Assembly (NCBI GenBank): GCA_963995505.1
Contig: OZ023187.1
Span: 15,835,176-15,899,175, forward strand
Source of the DNA: Hypericum androsaemum
Lineage: Eukaryota > Streptophyta > Magnoliopsida > Malpighiales > Hypericaceae
Direction of reading: 5' to 3'
Length of the DNA: 64,000 bases
The position numbers and the translations under genes were made by a program. This document shows, in pieces, positions 43,765 to 54,499 of this stretch. Every line of letters starts with the position of its first letter. Position 1 is the first letter of the stretch. The notes beneath the pieces were generated by a model. The model had not been told where the DNA came from. It ran no database searches and was given only the letters and a program-made list of their open reading frames with translations.

Positions 43765-44200
43765 GAATTTTTTGATACAATGTTAGCAAGGCCTGCTATG
43801 GTTGTGTAAAGGCGCAAAAGCAAAAGTATTGGGTAGGTTTGTCATTGGAAATGTAAAACTGTTGGTAACACCATGGACAAATCTGGTATCTTACTCAAGG
43901 TCGAATGATGGAGTTTTGTCACATGTCAAGGGTTCTACTTGGTGGAACAAAATGTTGTCTATTGTATGCTATGACTTGTAGCATTGGTTCGAGGTAAAAA
44001 GGTCCAAATGAAAAGAAGTTTGTGGTTGCGGAGCATGGTGATGGCCTGGAAAATAGAGGAGTGTCTATTGATCACAAAGTTACTTCAGCAAGTGAACTTG
44101 CAAGTTGGGGTTCGATGGAGGTTGGAGGGAATACACCAAGAAATCTCGGGAATTGCTCAAGTTTGGGGGATGTCTCCAATTGATTGAACAAAAAGGTTGA
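43765..44200 (+). pseudogene. copia-A RT/RNase H tail, plus copy
   Basis: After the Athila-like element the sequence continues the fused tail seen in the minus copies: GTTAGCAAGGCCTGCTATGG, GGTAGGTTTGTCATTGGAAA and CACATGTCAAGGGTTCTACT all have counterparts at 54740-54930. The tail then reads the last part of RNase H (VVALVRGKK-like region). It is out of frame and not functional. The 3' LTR follows from about 44440. Confidence 0.7.
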
Positions 44201-44611
44201 GAGAAAGTATAAATGGTCTTATTGATGATGGTATATCTATGGTTTGAGGTGGAGTTAGTAGAGTCAGTTTGGTTTCGCAAGTCTCTGTATTTCTTCAGGG
44301 GGCGATTTCTTGTCAAGGTTGAGTTAGTTAAAGTTCACGTAGAGCTTCATGGTTCTTCCATAGGACAAATTCTCACTAAGATGGAGATTGTTAGAGTTGT
44401 GGCGAGAATCAAGCGCAGGCTAGTTACCGTCAATGGCGAGTTATAGAAGTTGAGACATCAGGTAACTGTGCCCGCCAGTTCCACGGGGCAGCAACTTACT
44501 GTTTTACTCGGACTCTTGTTTTGGACTCCTAGGTCGACCTGAATAGGTTTCTTTGTGTGCAAGGATTTGTCTATTATATAAAGACATGTTACCCTAGTTC
44601 ATATAAGGTTG

Positions 44612-45090
44612 TTGATCTAATGCTCATTGACAAGAAGATTAGAATCATGTTACACTCCAAGAGCTATTCTTTCAGTAGGAAGTCCAGGCAATTACAAGGA
44701 TCATACTTAGGAGGAACATGAGATAAACTGATATAAAGTGATGCAATAACATGAAAGCATAGTTTTAAATTAGTTTACAACAAGAAATAATACTAAAGTA
44801 AAATTTTTTTTCTAACAAGAAATCACCACATACTAAATAATTTTTACCTTCCAGTGTGAGTTCCGAAATAGACATGCTAACTACCTTTAAAAAAATAGAC
44901 ATACTAACTCGAATTCAAGTGATTCTAGGATTATTGTAATGATCCGATACCCTAAGTTTCAACTGAGCCATTCCAGGGTCAAAGTTGTGTATTACATTAG
45001 GCAAAACTAATGTTTGCCCAAATATCTACTCTTAAATACACTATATCAAACTTTAAGAATTTCCGAGTATTTTTTCCAAAATTAGGCACT
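44612..45090 (+). other. upstream region of P450 copy 1
   Basis: No gene is seen. It separates the truncated copia-A LTR from the P450 promoter and is AT-rich. Confidence 0.5.
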
Positions 45091-45100
45091 TATATATATT
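45091..45100 (+). promoter_or_regulatory. likely TATA box of P450 copy 1
   Basis: TATATATATT lies 67 bp before the ATG at 45167. P450 copy 2 has TATATATAT at the corresponding place (57051-57060), and the leader sequences between box and ATG are similar (AGCACTYCATTTCAATTCCC). Confidence 0.55.
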
Positions 45101-45166
45101 GGTAAGTGTTGGATAAGGCAAAGCACTCCATTTCAATTCCCTAGTTCAAGTCAGACTCTTTCCACC

Positions 45167-45500
45167 ATGGATCTGAATCTCTCATCTCCTTCCTCTGTAG
45201 CCTTGATCTTTGTAGCTTTCTTTACCTTCATAATCATGGCCACACAAAGTTATATGAACAAGAACTTACCCCCTGGCCCGAGGAGGCTGCCCATCATAGG
45301 GAACATGCACCAGCTACTCGATCCATTACCACATCGTTGTCTCGCCAACTTGGCCAAGCAACATGGAGCTCTCACATACCTTAAGCTCGGAGAACGTCCC
45401 TGTATCGTCGTCTCTACGAAGCAGGCGGCCGAGGAAGTATTTAAAGGAAATGACTTGCTGTTAGCCCAAAGGCCTGTTACACTTTCAATAGAAATCTTAT
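45167..45500 (+). pseudogene. cytochrome P450, CYP71-type, copy 1, first part of exon 1
   Basis: ATG at 45167 starts an N-terminal membrane anchor (SSVALIFVAFFTFIIMA), then the proline-rich hinge NLPPGPRRLPIIGNMHQL and the A-helix/beta-1 region (LKLGERPCIVVSTKQAAEEV). This is the standard start of plant A-type P450s, ER-bound haem monooxygenases of specialised metabolism. The frame is intact up to 45500, where the Tnt1/Tork-like copia element is inserted (CTTAT duplicated). The remainder lies at 50497-51758. CYP71 clan placement is from motif wording; the substrate is unknown. Confidence 0.9.
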
Positions 45501-45773
45501 TGTTAGGGATTGTTCCAAATTCCAAATTAGAGTAGGGCTCTATTTCCTGATCAGAATAGAGTACTAGTCTCCTATATATATACGGCCTATGCCTAGGTCT
45601 TATTTGTACTAGTTGAGAGTTGTGAGGTAGAGAGAACCCTCACGGAGACCTTGTAACCGATTGGACTCACATAGAAGACGACTCTCCTTTGCCCGTGGTT
45701 TTCTCCCCGTCTTGGGGTTTCCACGTAATTCTTGTGTCTCGTATTTTACTCGTTTCGATCTTATTTCTCAACA
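45501..45773 (+). repeat. Tnt1/Tork-like 5' LTR
   Basis: TGTTAGGGATTG...TTTCTCAACA. It contains CTCCTATATATATACGGC near 45572, a likely TATA box. Confidence 0.95.
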
Positions 45774-45775
45774 AT

Positions 45776-45787
45776 TGGTATCAGAGC
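45776..45787 (+). promoter_or_regulatory. primer binding site (tRNA-iMet)
   Basis: TGGTATCAGAGC follows the LTR after AT and is unmutated. Confidence 0.9.
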
Positions 45788-46343
45788 CGGATCTGAGTTT
45801 CGAGTATACAAGTTTTGGAAGAAAAAAAAAATTGCGTGAACAGTAACTGCGTGAACAGTAACCGATTTCGGGGGAAATCGGGATTTAGGGTTTCGAAACC
45901 CTTGGAGCCGCCAGCCACCACCGCCGACAGCCGCCCGAGTCCAGCCCGCCGCTCGTGTCCTCGCCGTCGACTAGAGGAGGCGACCACCGCCCGCTGTTGA
46001 AGAGAAGCTCGGTGTCGGGGAGAGAAACCGCCGAGAGCGAGGAGAGAGAGATCTCGGTGGAGAGGAGAGAGAGAGAGCTCGGCGGAAAGGGGAGAGAGAG
46101 CTCGGGGAGAGAGCTCGCCGTCGTTCCTCCGGCCACCGCGAAGAGAGGAGAAGATCGACGGCGGAGGAAGGAAAACGGGGAGAGAGAAAGAAGGAGAAAA
46201 AAAAAACGGGGAGAGAGAAAGAGAAAAAAAAACACTATTCCCGAGTTGACTTGGTCAACAGTTTGACTAAAAGTCAACTGTTTTGGCTGATTTTGATTTT
46301 CTAACCTGTTTTGAGCGGATTTCTTGGTTCGAGTGGTTTCAGG

Positions 46344-49300
46344 ATGACTTCGATGAAGTACGAGATTCCTCAGTTGACGAGGAAAACTAATTTTTCCTTG
46401 TGGCAGGTCAAGATGCGCGCTATTCTGACACATTTAGAGCTGGATGAGACTCTACTTGATGAGAAGTTAATGCCTACGAGTTGGGATGCTGCGATGAAAG
46501 CGTCAAAGAACCGTAAGGCTGTGAGTCAGATCCAGTTGCATCTGTCAGATGATATTTTGCGGGACGTGTTGAAGGAGACAACAGCTTCCTCATTATGGGC
46601 AAAGCTTGAAAAGTTGTGCATGCCCAAGAGTTTGACCAACAAACTGTGCTTGAAGCAACGACTATTTTCTATCCGGATGCAAGAAGATAAGTCTGTTCAT
46701 GACCACCTTAATGAATTTAAGGATATAGTGGCTGATCTTAGAACTCTGGATGTGAAATATGATGATGAAGATCTTGCTTTATTGTTATTGTGCTCGTTGC
46801 CTGCTTCTTATCAGCAATTCAGAGATACTTTGTTGTTCAGCCATGATACTCTGAGTTGGGATAATGTTCATGATTCGCTCTTGGAGAAAGAGAGAATTGA
46901 TAAGCACACTGTGAGTTCCTCTGAAAATAGCCAAGGGACTGGCTTGGTCGTGAGAGGGAGGTCTGAGGAGAGGAATGCTAAGTCTGGTTCGAGGAAGAAG
47001 AGCAGAAGCAAATCAAGGTCAAGGCACAAGGATAAGACTTGTTTCAACTGTCATAAGGTTGGGCATATTAAATGGTTCTGTCCGGAGTTGAAGAACAAGA
47101 AGAAGGGCGAAAAGTCCAGTGCTCCGAAAGGAGAAAGTTTTGATAGCGGCAGTGCTAGTGTTGCCACCACCACTCAGAAAGAAGAATCTGATGGAGACCT
47201 TTTGTCTGTGATTGATGGGAAGTCTAAAGTTGATGCTGCCTGGGTCCTTGATTCTGCTTGTACGTTTCATATGTGTCCTATCCGGGACTGGTTTTCAACA
47301 TATGAACGTGCGGAGGGTAATATTCTCATGGGAAATAATTTTGTCTGCAAGGTTGTTGGTATTGGCACAGTGAAGATCAAGATGCATGATGGTGTCATTC
47401 GAACCTTGACGAATGTGAGGCATATCTCTGATTTGAAGCGGAACTTGATTTCGTTGAGTACTCTTGATACATTGGGGTACAAGTATACCGGAGAGGGTGG
47501 AGTTCTTCGTGTGAGTAAGAACTCATTAGTGCATATGAAAGCCAAAAAGGAGGTTGGAAATCTGTATGTTTTGCAGGGTTCTACAGTTACAGGGACTGCT
47601 GCTGCTGCATCTGGCTCGTTGACAGATTCTGAGAATACCTCTTTGTGGCATATGCGACTTGGTCACATGAGTGAGAAAGGCATGACCGAGCTGAATAGGA
47701 GAGGATTATTATGTGGACAGGGTATTGGGAAGCTGGAATTTTGTGAGCACTGTGTGTTTGGCAAGCAGAAGAAAGTCAGTTTTCAGAAAGGTGTGCACAC
47801 TACAAAGGGAAAACTTGACTATGTTCATTCTGATCTTTGGGGACCATCTCAAGTTACAACAAAGAATGGTTCCAACTATATGCTGACTATCATTGATGAT
47901 TATTCGAGGAAGGTGTGGGCGTTCTTCTTGAAGAGCAAGGATCATGTCTTTGTCACTTTCAAGCAGTGGAAGACTATGATTGAGAAGCAGACTGGGAGAG
48001 ATGTCAAGCATCTCCGCACGGACAATGGATTAGAGTTCTGCTCTAGTTGGTTTGATGAGTTCTACAAGAATGAGGGTATTGTCAGGCATAAGACAATCCC
48101 TGGTACACCTCAACAGAATGGAGTCGCTGAAAGAATGAACAGAACTTTGTTGGAGAAAGTTCGTTGTATGCTGTCAAATGCTGGTTTGTCTAAGTCATTT
48201 TGGGCTGAAGCTGCTTCCACTGCCTGTCACCTTGTCAATCGTTCACCTCATGCATCACTTGATGGCAAGGTACCTGAAGAATTGTGGTCTGGAAATCCTC
48301 CTAATTATGCTGATTTGAAGATATTTGGATGCCCTGCCTATGCTCATGTGAATAATGGCAAGTTAGAGCCAAGATCTGTGAAATGTATCTTCCTTGGCTA
48401 TGCTTCTGGAGTGAAGGGATACAAGTTGTGGTGTCCCGAGCTGTCTGAGGTCTTGTTGAGTAGGAATGTTATTTTCAAAGAGACAGACATGCTGAGTAAG
48501 AGGGAGGATGTTTCTTCACCTGGTGTTTCCAGTGCTCCAAGTGTGGACTTGCAAAAGTCAAAAGTGCAGGTGGAGTTTGATGATGATCTAGAAGTGAGTT
48601 CCTTCCGTGATGTTGATTGCCATGGTCCTACTCATGGTGAGTTGTCTGATGAAGCTGAGAATGTTGGCACAGTTGAGAGGGAGCCAGCGTATTCTATTGC
48701 TAGAGACAGGCCCAGAAGAATTATCAGGCCTCCACAGAAGTTGGGTGAGGCTGATATTGTTGCTTTTGCCCTGAATGTGGCAGAAGAAGTTGATAGCTGT
48801 GAAGAACCGTCTAGTTACTCAGATGCTGTGAAGTCGAAAGACTCTGCTAGATGGTTGGTTGCTATGGAGGAAGAGATGGAATCTCTTCACAAGAACAAGA
48901 CTTGGGAGACTACTAAGCTGCCTAAGGATAAGAAGGTTGTCAGTTGCAAGTGGGTATTCAAGAAGAAGGATGGTATACCTGGAGTTGAAGAGCCTAGATA
49001 CAAGGCTAGGCTAGTGGCTAGAGGATATAGTCAGATTCCTGGTGTGGACTTTAATGAGGTGTTTTCACCAGTTGTGAAATATACCTCGATTCGTTCTCTT
49101 CTTGGTATTGTTGCTATGCAGGATTTGGAGCTTGAACAGCTTGATGTGAAGACAGCTTTCTTGAATGGAGAGCTTGAGGAGGGGATTTATATGGCACAGC
49201 CTGAGGGTTTTCATGTTGAAGGCAAAGAAGACCATGTGTGCTTGCTGAAGAAGTCCCTGTATGGCCTTAAGCAGTCTCCGAGGCAGTGGTATAAAAGTGA

Positions 49301-50141
49301 CAAAGGAGAGGTGAGGAAGCTCAAAGCTCTGTTGAGTAGCGAGTTTGAGATGAAAGATTTGGGTCCTGCTAAGAAGATTCTTGGCATGGAGATTGCCAGA
49401 GATAGAGGAGCAAGGAAATTATTTCTGAGCCAGGAGAGTTACATTGAAAAGTCAGCTGCTGAGGTCGATTACATGTCTGGTGTTCCATACTCCAATGCTG
49501 TTGGTTCTCTGATGTATGCTATGGTTTGCACACGCCCGGATTTGGCCTATGCTGTGAGTGTCGTTAGCAGGTTTATGGCAAATCCTGGAGAAGGTCATTG
49601 GAGAGCAGTGGAGTGGATTATGAGGTACCTGAAGGGTACCAAGGGCGTGTGTCTACAGTTTGGACGCACCAGTGATGGAGTTGTTGGTTTCGTGGATTCA
49701 GATTATGCTGGAGATCTTGATAAGTTCAGATCCTTGTCTGGATATGTCTTCACTCTTGGAGGATGTGCTATCAGTTGGAGAGCTTGTCTACAGGCCACAG
49801 TGGCGTTGTCTACCACTGAGGCGGAGTACATGGCTATAACTGAAGGTGTGAAGGAGGCTATCTGGTTGAAAGGTTTCTTCAGTGAAATCTGTGAGAAGCT
49901 GCAGGTCAGTACAGTGTACTGTGATAGTCAAAGTGCTATCCATCTCACAAGGGATGCTATGTATCATGAGAGGACAAAGCACATTAATGTGAGGTACCAC
50001 TTCATTCGGGAGCATGTTGCTCAAGGCGACATTGTTGTGAGCAAGGTGGGTACCAAGGACAACCCTGCAGACATGTTGACGAAGCCGCTTTCTGGTACTA
50101 AGTTCGAGCATTGCTTGGACTTGGTCGGTGTTCATGCTTGA
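46344..50141 (+). CDS. copia gag-pol polyprotein, continuous frame with RT core missing
   Basis: The ATG at 46344 ([20 protein letters not shown]) is chosen as start; in-frame codons extend upstream to 46311 without another ATG. About 1,265 residues: UBN2 gag (20-190), CCHC knuckle [14 protein letters not shown] (~232), protease ([10 protein letters not shown], ~302, Ala in place of the usual Gly), GAG-pre-integrase [14 protein letters not shown] (~433), integrase with its D, D and E in [17 protein letters not shown] and [12 protein letters not shown] from ~872 and RNase H ending [10 protein letters not shown] (~1240). RT is damaged: after SPRQWYK (~982) the frame jumps past the YVDD catalytic motif, and a second in-frame gap follows YIEK (~1037). 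So it is open but cannot make active RT. Confidence 0.93.
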   Translation: MTSMKYEIPQLTRKTNFSLWQVKMRAILTHLELDETLLDEKLMPTSWDAAMKASKNRKAVSQIQLHLSDDILRDVLKETTASSLWAKLEKLCMPKSLTNKLCLKQRLFSIRMQEDKSVHDHLNEFKDIVADLRTLDVKYDDEDLALLLLCSLPASYQQFRDTLLFSHDTLSWDNVHDSLLEKERIDKHTVSSSENSQGTGLVVRGRSEERNAKSGSRKKSRSKSRSRHKDKTCFNCHKVGHIKWFCPELKNKKKGEKSSAPKGESFDSGSASVATTTQKEESDGDLLSVIDGKSKVDAAWVLDSACTFHMCPIRDWFSTYERAEGNILMGNNFVCKVVGIGTVKIKMHDGVIRTLTNVRHISDLKRNLISLSTLDTLGYKYTGEGGVLRVSKNSLVHMKAKKEVGNLYVLQGSTVTGTAAAASGSLTDSENTSLWHMRLGHMSEKGMTELNRRGLLCGQGIGKLEFCEHCVFGKQKKVSFQKGVHTTKGKLDYVHSDLWGPSQVTTKNGSNYMLTIIDDYSRKVWAFFLKSKDHVFVTFKQWKTMIEKQTGRDVKHLRTDNGLEFCSSWFDEFYKNEGIVRHKTIPGTPQQNGVAERMNRTLLEKVRCMLSNAGLSKSFWAEAASTACHLVNRSPHASLDGKVPEELWSGNPPNYADLKIFGCPAYAHVNNGKLEPRSVKCIFLGYASGVKGYKLWCPELSEVLLSRNVIFKETDMLSKREDVSSPGVSSAPSVDLQKSKVQVEFDDDLEVSSFRDVDCHGPTHGELSDEAENVGTVEREPAYSIARDRPRRIIRPPQKLGEADIVAFALNVAEEVDSCEEPSSYSDAVKSKDSARWLVAMEEEMESLHKNKTWETTKLPKDKKVVSCKWVFKKKDGIPGVEEPRYKARLVARGYSQIPGVDFNEVFSPVVKYTSIRSLLGIVAMQDLELEQLDVKTAFLNGELEEGIYMAQPEGFHVEGKEDHVCLLKKSLYGLKQSPRQWYKSDKGEVRKLKALLSSEFEMKDLGPAKKILGMEIARDRGARKLFLSQESYIEKSAAEVDYMSGVPYSNAVGSLMYAMVCTRPDLAYAVSVVSRFMANPGEGHWRAVEWIMRYLKGTKGVCLQFGRTSDGVVGFVDSDYAGDLDKFRSLSGYVFTLGGCAISWRACLQATVALSTTEAEYMAITEGVKEAIWLKGFFSEICEKLQVSTVYCDSQSAIHLTRDAMYHERTKHINVRYHFIREHVAQGDIVVSKVGTKDNPADMLTKPLSGTKFEHCLDLVGVHA

Positions 50142-50223
50142 TGCTGATTGCCCTTAGGGGCTGATGGTGAAGGTGGAGAAACGTTGAAGTTGGAGTCATA
50201 GAATTTGGTCCAAGGTGGAGATT

Positions 50224-50496
50224 TGTTAGGGATTGTTCCAAATTCCTAATTAGAGTAGGGCTCTATTTCCTGATCAGAATAGAGTACTAGTCTCCTATAT
50301 ATATACGGCCTATACCTAGGTCTTATTTGTACTAGTTGAGAGTTGTGAGGTAGAGAGAACCCTCACGGAGACCTTGTAACCGATTGGACTCACATAGAAG
50401 ACGACTCTCCTTTGCCCGTGGTTTTCTCCCCGTCTTGAGGTTTCCACGTAATTCTTGTGTCTCGTATTTTACTCGTTTCGATCTTATTTCTCAACA
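50224..50496 (+). repeat. Tnt1/Tork-like 3' LTR
   Basis: Identical in length to the 5' LTR with three substitutions (TTCCTAATTAG, TATACCTAGG, CTTGAGGTTT here). Confidence 0.95.
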
Positions 50497-51758
50497 CTTA
50501 TCATACAACTTCAAGGGCATTGTATCATCTCCTTATGGAGACCACTGGAGGAATGCGAGGAAAATCTGTGTAAATCACTTGACAAGCACAAAACAGGTCG
50601 AATCGCCTAGGTCAGCGAGGGAGGCCTCAGCGCCCAGGCTCGTGGAATCAATCGCGAGAGGCGGGCAGCCGGTGAATCTGAGCAAGATGCTTTATTTTGT
50701 AACGAGTAGCATCATTTTGATGGCCGCCTTCGGGACACGTGCAAGGGAGCGGATTCATTTGCCTTGCTTGTTCCAAGGTTAATAAATATGTTATTAACTT
50801 TTAGCATTGCGGAATTTTCCCTTCTGTTGGAGTGCTTCGCTGGTTCAGTGGAGTGAGGGGGTGAGGCCATGAGGCTGCTATGAGACATCGACGAGGTACT
50901 CGAGAGTATCATCGCGGAGTATAGAGCGTCCATAAGAGAGAAGCGATCTCAAGGAAATAATATTCTGGGAGTTCTTCTCAGTCTGGAAGGTAAGGCTGAC
51001 CATGACGGTTTCTTGTCAAACGAAAGCATCAAAGCAATCGTCTCCGTAAGTACTACTGATCTGCAGCTGATTTGAGGCGGATTGGAAGACTTGTCGGTCT
51101 CAATAAGAAAACTTTGTAGCTAAAATTTTATTGATTCCCTTAACGGTTTAAATATTATTTGCAAGCTGCCATTCATGTATAATTACCAAATCGCATTTGT
51201 TTGATCAGGATCTGTTCTTGGGTGGTATCGAAACATCAGCTACAACATTAGAATGGACAATGTCTTAGCTCTTGAAGCACCCGTTAGTTATGAAAAAAGT
51301 ACAAGATGAGGTCACATAAACTTTCTCCGGAAGATCTAACATCGACGAAGCAAGCCTCCATTAACTCAAGTGCATGAACGCGTGGAAGCCTCGCTATTAA
51401 CGGGTACGAGTCCCCCTCAAAGACGGTAGTTATCTTTAATGCGTGGGCTATCGGAAGAGACCCGGAAATCTGGAATGATGCAGAGACGTTTCATCCGATG
51501 AGGTTTCTTGATTCTTGTACTGATTTCAAAGGCAACCACTTGGAGTTCATCCCATTCGGTCTTGGGTGGAGGATATGCCCTGGAATACAATTCGGGATGG
51601 CCATTGTTGAGCTAATTCTTGCCAATTTGCACTACCATTTCGACTGGGAACTTCCGCATGGCCTGGAACCCAGCTGCCTGAACATGGATGAAATTCCCGG
51701 AGTTACGGTAAGAAGGAAGCATGATCTCTCCCTTATTGCTACTCAATACCGTCCTTAA
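50497..51758 (+). pseudogene. cytochrome P450 copy 1, rest of exon 1, intron and exon 2
   Basis: Exon 1 resumes after the duplicated CTTAT with SYNFKGIVSSPYGDHWRNAR (C-helix WxxxR kept) and LTSTKQVESPRSAREA. It loses frame near 50735 and has a stop near 50860. The intron is 51046-51208 (GTAAGT..ATCAG). Exon 2 starts DLFLGGIETSATTLEWTM (I-helix) but has stops, and the K-helix ExxR region is deleted around 51365. From 51498 the frame is open: FHPMRF, then the haem loop FIPFGLGWRICPGI with the cysteine ligand, ending YRP-stop at 51758. Damage beyond the copia insertion shows long-standing loss of function. Confidence 0.9.
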
Positions 51759-52429
51759 TTGGAAGCTGATAAATTAGTGCATGGAACCCGGAGAATAAAA
51801 AGTGACAGGATCTGTCTGAAAGTGTTTCACTCTGAATATCAGAGATCTAAAAAAATAGTTTGAGAATAAGATGCCTAGGAGTAGGAGCTAGGCCTTGTAA
51901 GTTGGGTTATTTGACTTCATCTATGCCTAAATGGGTTATGTTTGGGGTCCGTATGGGTTCTTTTGAATTCATATGGATTCTCTTGTACTGCTTTGTACTA
52001 TTTTGGTTTAATAAAATTAACTTTTTACGTCTAAGGGCTCGTTTGTGGGGCCGGATTGGGTCCGGAGTCTAATAAGCCCAATCCGGCCCGAATGGGACTT
52101 AATCGCAGCCGTGGATTTTGCTACAAAACGTGCGTGCAAAGATCCAACGGTGGATCTTTTCCGCATATTCCCGAGGGGCATTTATAGCATTTGGTGCAAG
52201 AGCTGCGTGTTCCCTGTGGTGCATTTATTATGACGTCGTCGAATTAAATTGCACGTGGCCCTTCTTTTTTTAAAAGTTTTTGGTAGCAATTTAATGGTGC
52301 ATTTATTACAGCTCATGCACTAAAATACTATAAATTAATGGTTAGTCACAATTAATTACTTGTGACCATCATATTTTTTTGTTAGCAATTTATTGATTGA
52401 TTTTGTTAGCACTTTAATTTTTTTTGAAG
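51759..52429 (+). other. 3' flank of P450 copy 1
   Basis: No gene. Around 52030-52100 the sequence AAGGGCTCGTTTG followed by the near-palindrome CCGGATTGGGTCCGG / AGCCCAATCCGGCCC suggests a MITE edge, but no matching second end was found. Confidence 0.45.
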
Positions 52430-53715
52430 CACGTTTCATTTTTAAAGTAGTTCTTGCTGCTCTTAATAAAAAGATGAGGAGGTTCTTTGGGACGGTGATT
52501 CAAATTTCAAGTCCCCTACTGTTGCTTGGCATCATATTTGCTTGCCGGTTGATTGTGGCGGCTTGGGTATCCCACATCTTGACCTCAAGAATGAGGCTTT
52601 ACTCTACAAATGGGTTTGGAGGTACCTTGACGAGCCGAATGCTCTTTGGGCTAGTGTGGTTGCTGGCATTCATGGTGCCCCTGATTATTCTTGCGCATTC
52701 CCTGCCTCTTACATCCCTGGTGCCCCCCGCTTTGCTGGGCCGTGGATTTCTATCTGGAATCTGTTGTCTTCCAAGGTGAATTCTGCCATCGTCTTCTACC
52801 GACATATTGGTATCTCGCTGCATCGGGGAGATAAATGTCTTTTCTGGATGGACCCTTGGGTCTCGGAAACCCCCCTTTGTCGCCTTTTCCCTTGCTTGTA
52901 TAGCCTCTATATTTCCAAGTTGGCTGAGGTGGGGGAAATTGGTTCTTGGGGCATTGGCAGCTGGTCTTGGTCCCTCTCGTGGCATAGGAGCCTCCGTGCA
53001 TGGGAGGAGGACTCGACCTCGGAGCTGCTCAACCTTCTGTCCACTGCTTCGCTCCCTACCAACTACACCGACGCCTTCAGTTGATCCTTAGATGCTTGTG
53101 ATGGTTTCTCCGTCGACAGCCTTTATAATAAACTTTTTGACGGATTCTCCATTGCTACCCCTATTGTGTTCAGGGGTAGGATTTCCAGGCATGTACCCTA
53201 TAAAGTTGGATGTTTTCTCTGGTTAGCATTTCAATGAAGGATCAAGACAAGGGACAATCTCCTATGTATTGGCGTTGTTGACTACGGTAGTGAGTTTTGC
53301 GCTTTGTATGGCAGTGGGATTGAGTCGTCCCTTCACCTCCTCTTTAGATGCCCTTCGACTTATGGCGTCTGGAACTATTTTCTGAGGAAGGTCTGCCGTA
53401 ATGGGGTTATCTTCCAGAACCAGGATTTTGACGTTAATTCCCTCATCACCATAATCGCAAGGACCTTCTTTGAGTGGTGCTCGTGGTCTGGCCTTGCTTC
53501 CTCATTTGGTGCTCAAGACTTGTTTCTCTTCATTCAATCTCGGGGAGACCGTGGGATAACGTAGTTTGTTTTCTCTTTGAGTCTGTTTTTTCGTGTGCCT
53601 TTTTTGTTTTTCCGGTTTGCGGATTGGTTTGTAAGGCTGTGCCTTGGGAGCTATTGCTTCGTGCAGTGATCGCTATCTACATGTACTCTGGATGCTTTTT
53701 GTTAATATAATATAC
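52430..53715 (+). pseudogene. LINE (L1-type) 3' fragment
   Basis: The segment reads AWHHICLPVDCGGLGIPHLD followed by NEALLYKWVWRYL, the conserved end of plant LINE reverse transcriptase. Then GDKCLFWMDPWVSETPLCRL, and at 53304-53564 the zinc-binding RVT domain (ESSLHLLFRCPSTYGVWNYF). Everything upstream (endonuclease, RT core) is absent, as in 5'-truncated LINE insertions. The 3' end is near TTTTTGTTAATATAATATAC at 53700-53715; no long poly(A) is left. Frame changes between the two blocks make it a pseudogene. Confidence 0.85.
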
Positions 53716-53739
53716 TGTTCCAACAAAAATTTGTACTAG

Positions 53740-53946
53740 TTCATAATTGTGAAAAATCTATCTAATTATTATCTTAACATTTTTAGTTGGATATGGAAAT
53801 TTGTACACTCATTAGTTTGATTTTATATGTAGGAGACTATATCTATAATTTTTCGGTTAAGATATTTGTTAGGATGGATTTTTTTATAATTTATCTTTAG
53901 TATATTGTTATAATTTATTTTATTTGTAATTCAAATTGTTTATTTT
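53740..53946 (-). repeat. flank shared with 9590-9797
   Basis: ACTCATTAGTTTGATTTTAT, TAGGAGACTATATC and AATTCAAATTGTTTATTTTT match the other locus in order. The copia-A LTR begins at the same base in both. The identity of the flank is unknown. Confidence 0.85.
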
Positions 53947-54317
53947 TGTTAGGAAATTACCACAAGAAAATAAGAACTCACAAAAGAATATAAATACAAG
54001 AGATAACGTAGTTTGTCCTAATGCATATGTCCATGGAGAGAAGGAGAACTTTTATTCATGAGATCCGAGTCACAAAGCCATACATGAACTAAGGTAACAT
54101 GTCTTTATATAATAGACAAACCCTTACAAGCCACGAAACCTATCTAGGTCAATCTAGGAGTCCAAAATAAGAGTCAGACAAAACAAAAAATTTTGGCGCA
54201 GCACAACCTAACTGGTGCGAGACACCTAGCTGTCGCCAGGTCCTGGCTACTGGTAGTCAGTTGGTTGCAGCCAACAAGCAGGCGAGCGCCAGCCATCATC
54301 TCGCCAACTTTCCAACA
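53947..54317 (-). repeat. copia-A 3' LTR (minus copy 2)
   Basis: TGTTAGGAAATTACC...TTTCCAACA; 371 bp. On the minus strand a TATTATATAAAGACATG block (near 54110) is a probable TATA region. Confidence 0.92.
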
Positions 54318-54499
54318 ATCTTCACCTTTGGCAATAAATCATCCGTTGCGAAGAACTACGAAGCTCCACCCAAACTTCAACTAACTCCACCTCGATGAGA
54401 AACCACCCCTTAGAGAAACACAAAATCATGTGAAACCAAACTGACTCCAAAGACTCCACCTTGAACTATAGACACTTCCATGCGCTACAATAAGACCAT

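Larger units (their letters stand above)
25876..44611 (+). mobile_element. copia-A family element, plus copy, split by the Athila-like element
   Basis: LTR end 25876-25991, primer site TGGTATCAGAGCTAAGG at 25994, and gag to GAG-pre-integrase 26018-27088. A 16.7-kb Athila-like insertion is flanked by AGTGG (27089-27093 and 43760-43764). The RT/RNase H tail follows (43765-44200), and part of the 3' LTR up to about 44611 (TTGGACTCCTAGGTCGACCT, ATTATATAAAGACATG). The two halves match consecutive parts of the minus copies. Confidence 0.82.
45501..50496 (+). mobile_element. Ty1/copia element, Tnt1/Tork-like, young, in P450 exon 1
   Basis: LTRs 45501-45773 and 50224-50496 are both 273 bp and differ at three positions. 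Primer site TGGTATCAGAGC starts at 45776; purine tract CAAGGTGGAGATT ends at 50223. A perfect 5-bp duplication CTTAT (45496-45500, 50497-50501) lies in a P450 coding exon. One long frame fills the inside. All structural signs are of a recent, complete integration, although the coding part has two internal deletions. Confidence 0.97.

Noticed and set aside
45955..46266. 103-codon Arg/Glu-rich frame and its antisense 182-codon frame before the copia polyprotein
   Set aside because: They lie in the purine-rich leader of the copia element; the purine bias alone produces open frames on both strands.
49297..49298. A real spliceosomal intron in the copia element
   Set aside because: The segment is absent from the DNA, so there is nothing to splice here; only splicing of an earlier RNA template remains possible.
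52030..52100. Possible MITE with GGGCTCGTTTG start and CCGGATTGGG palindrome
   Set aside because: No second terminus or target duplication could be located.
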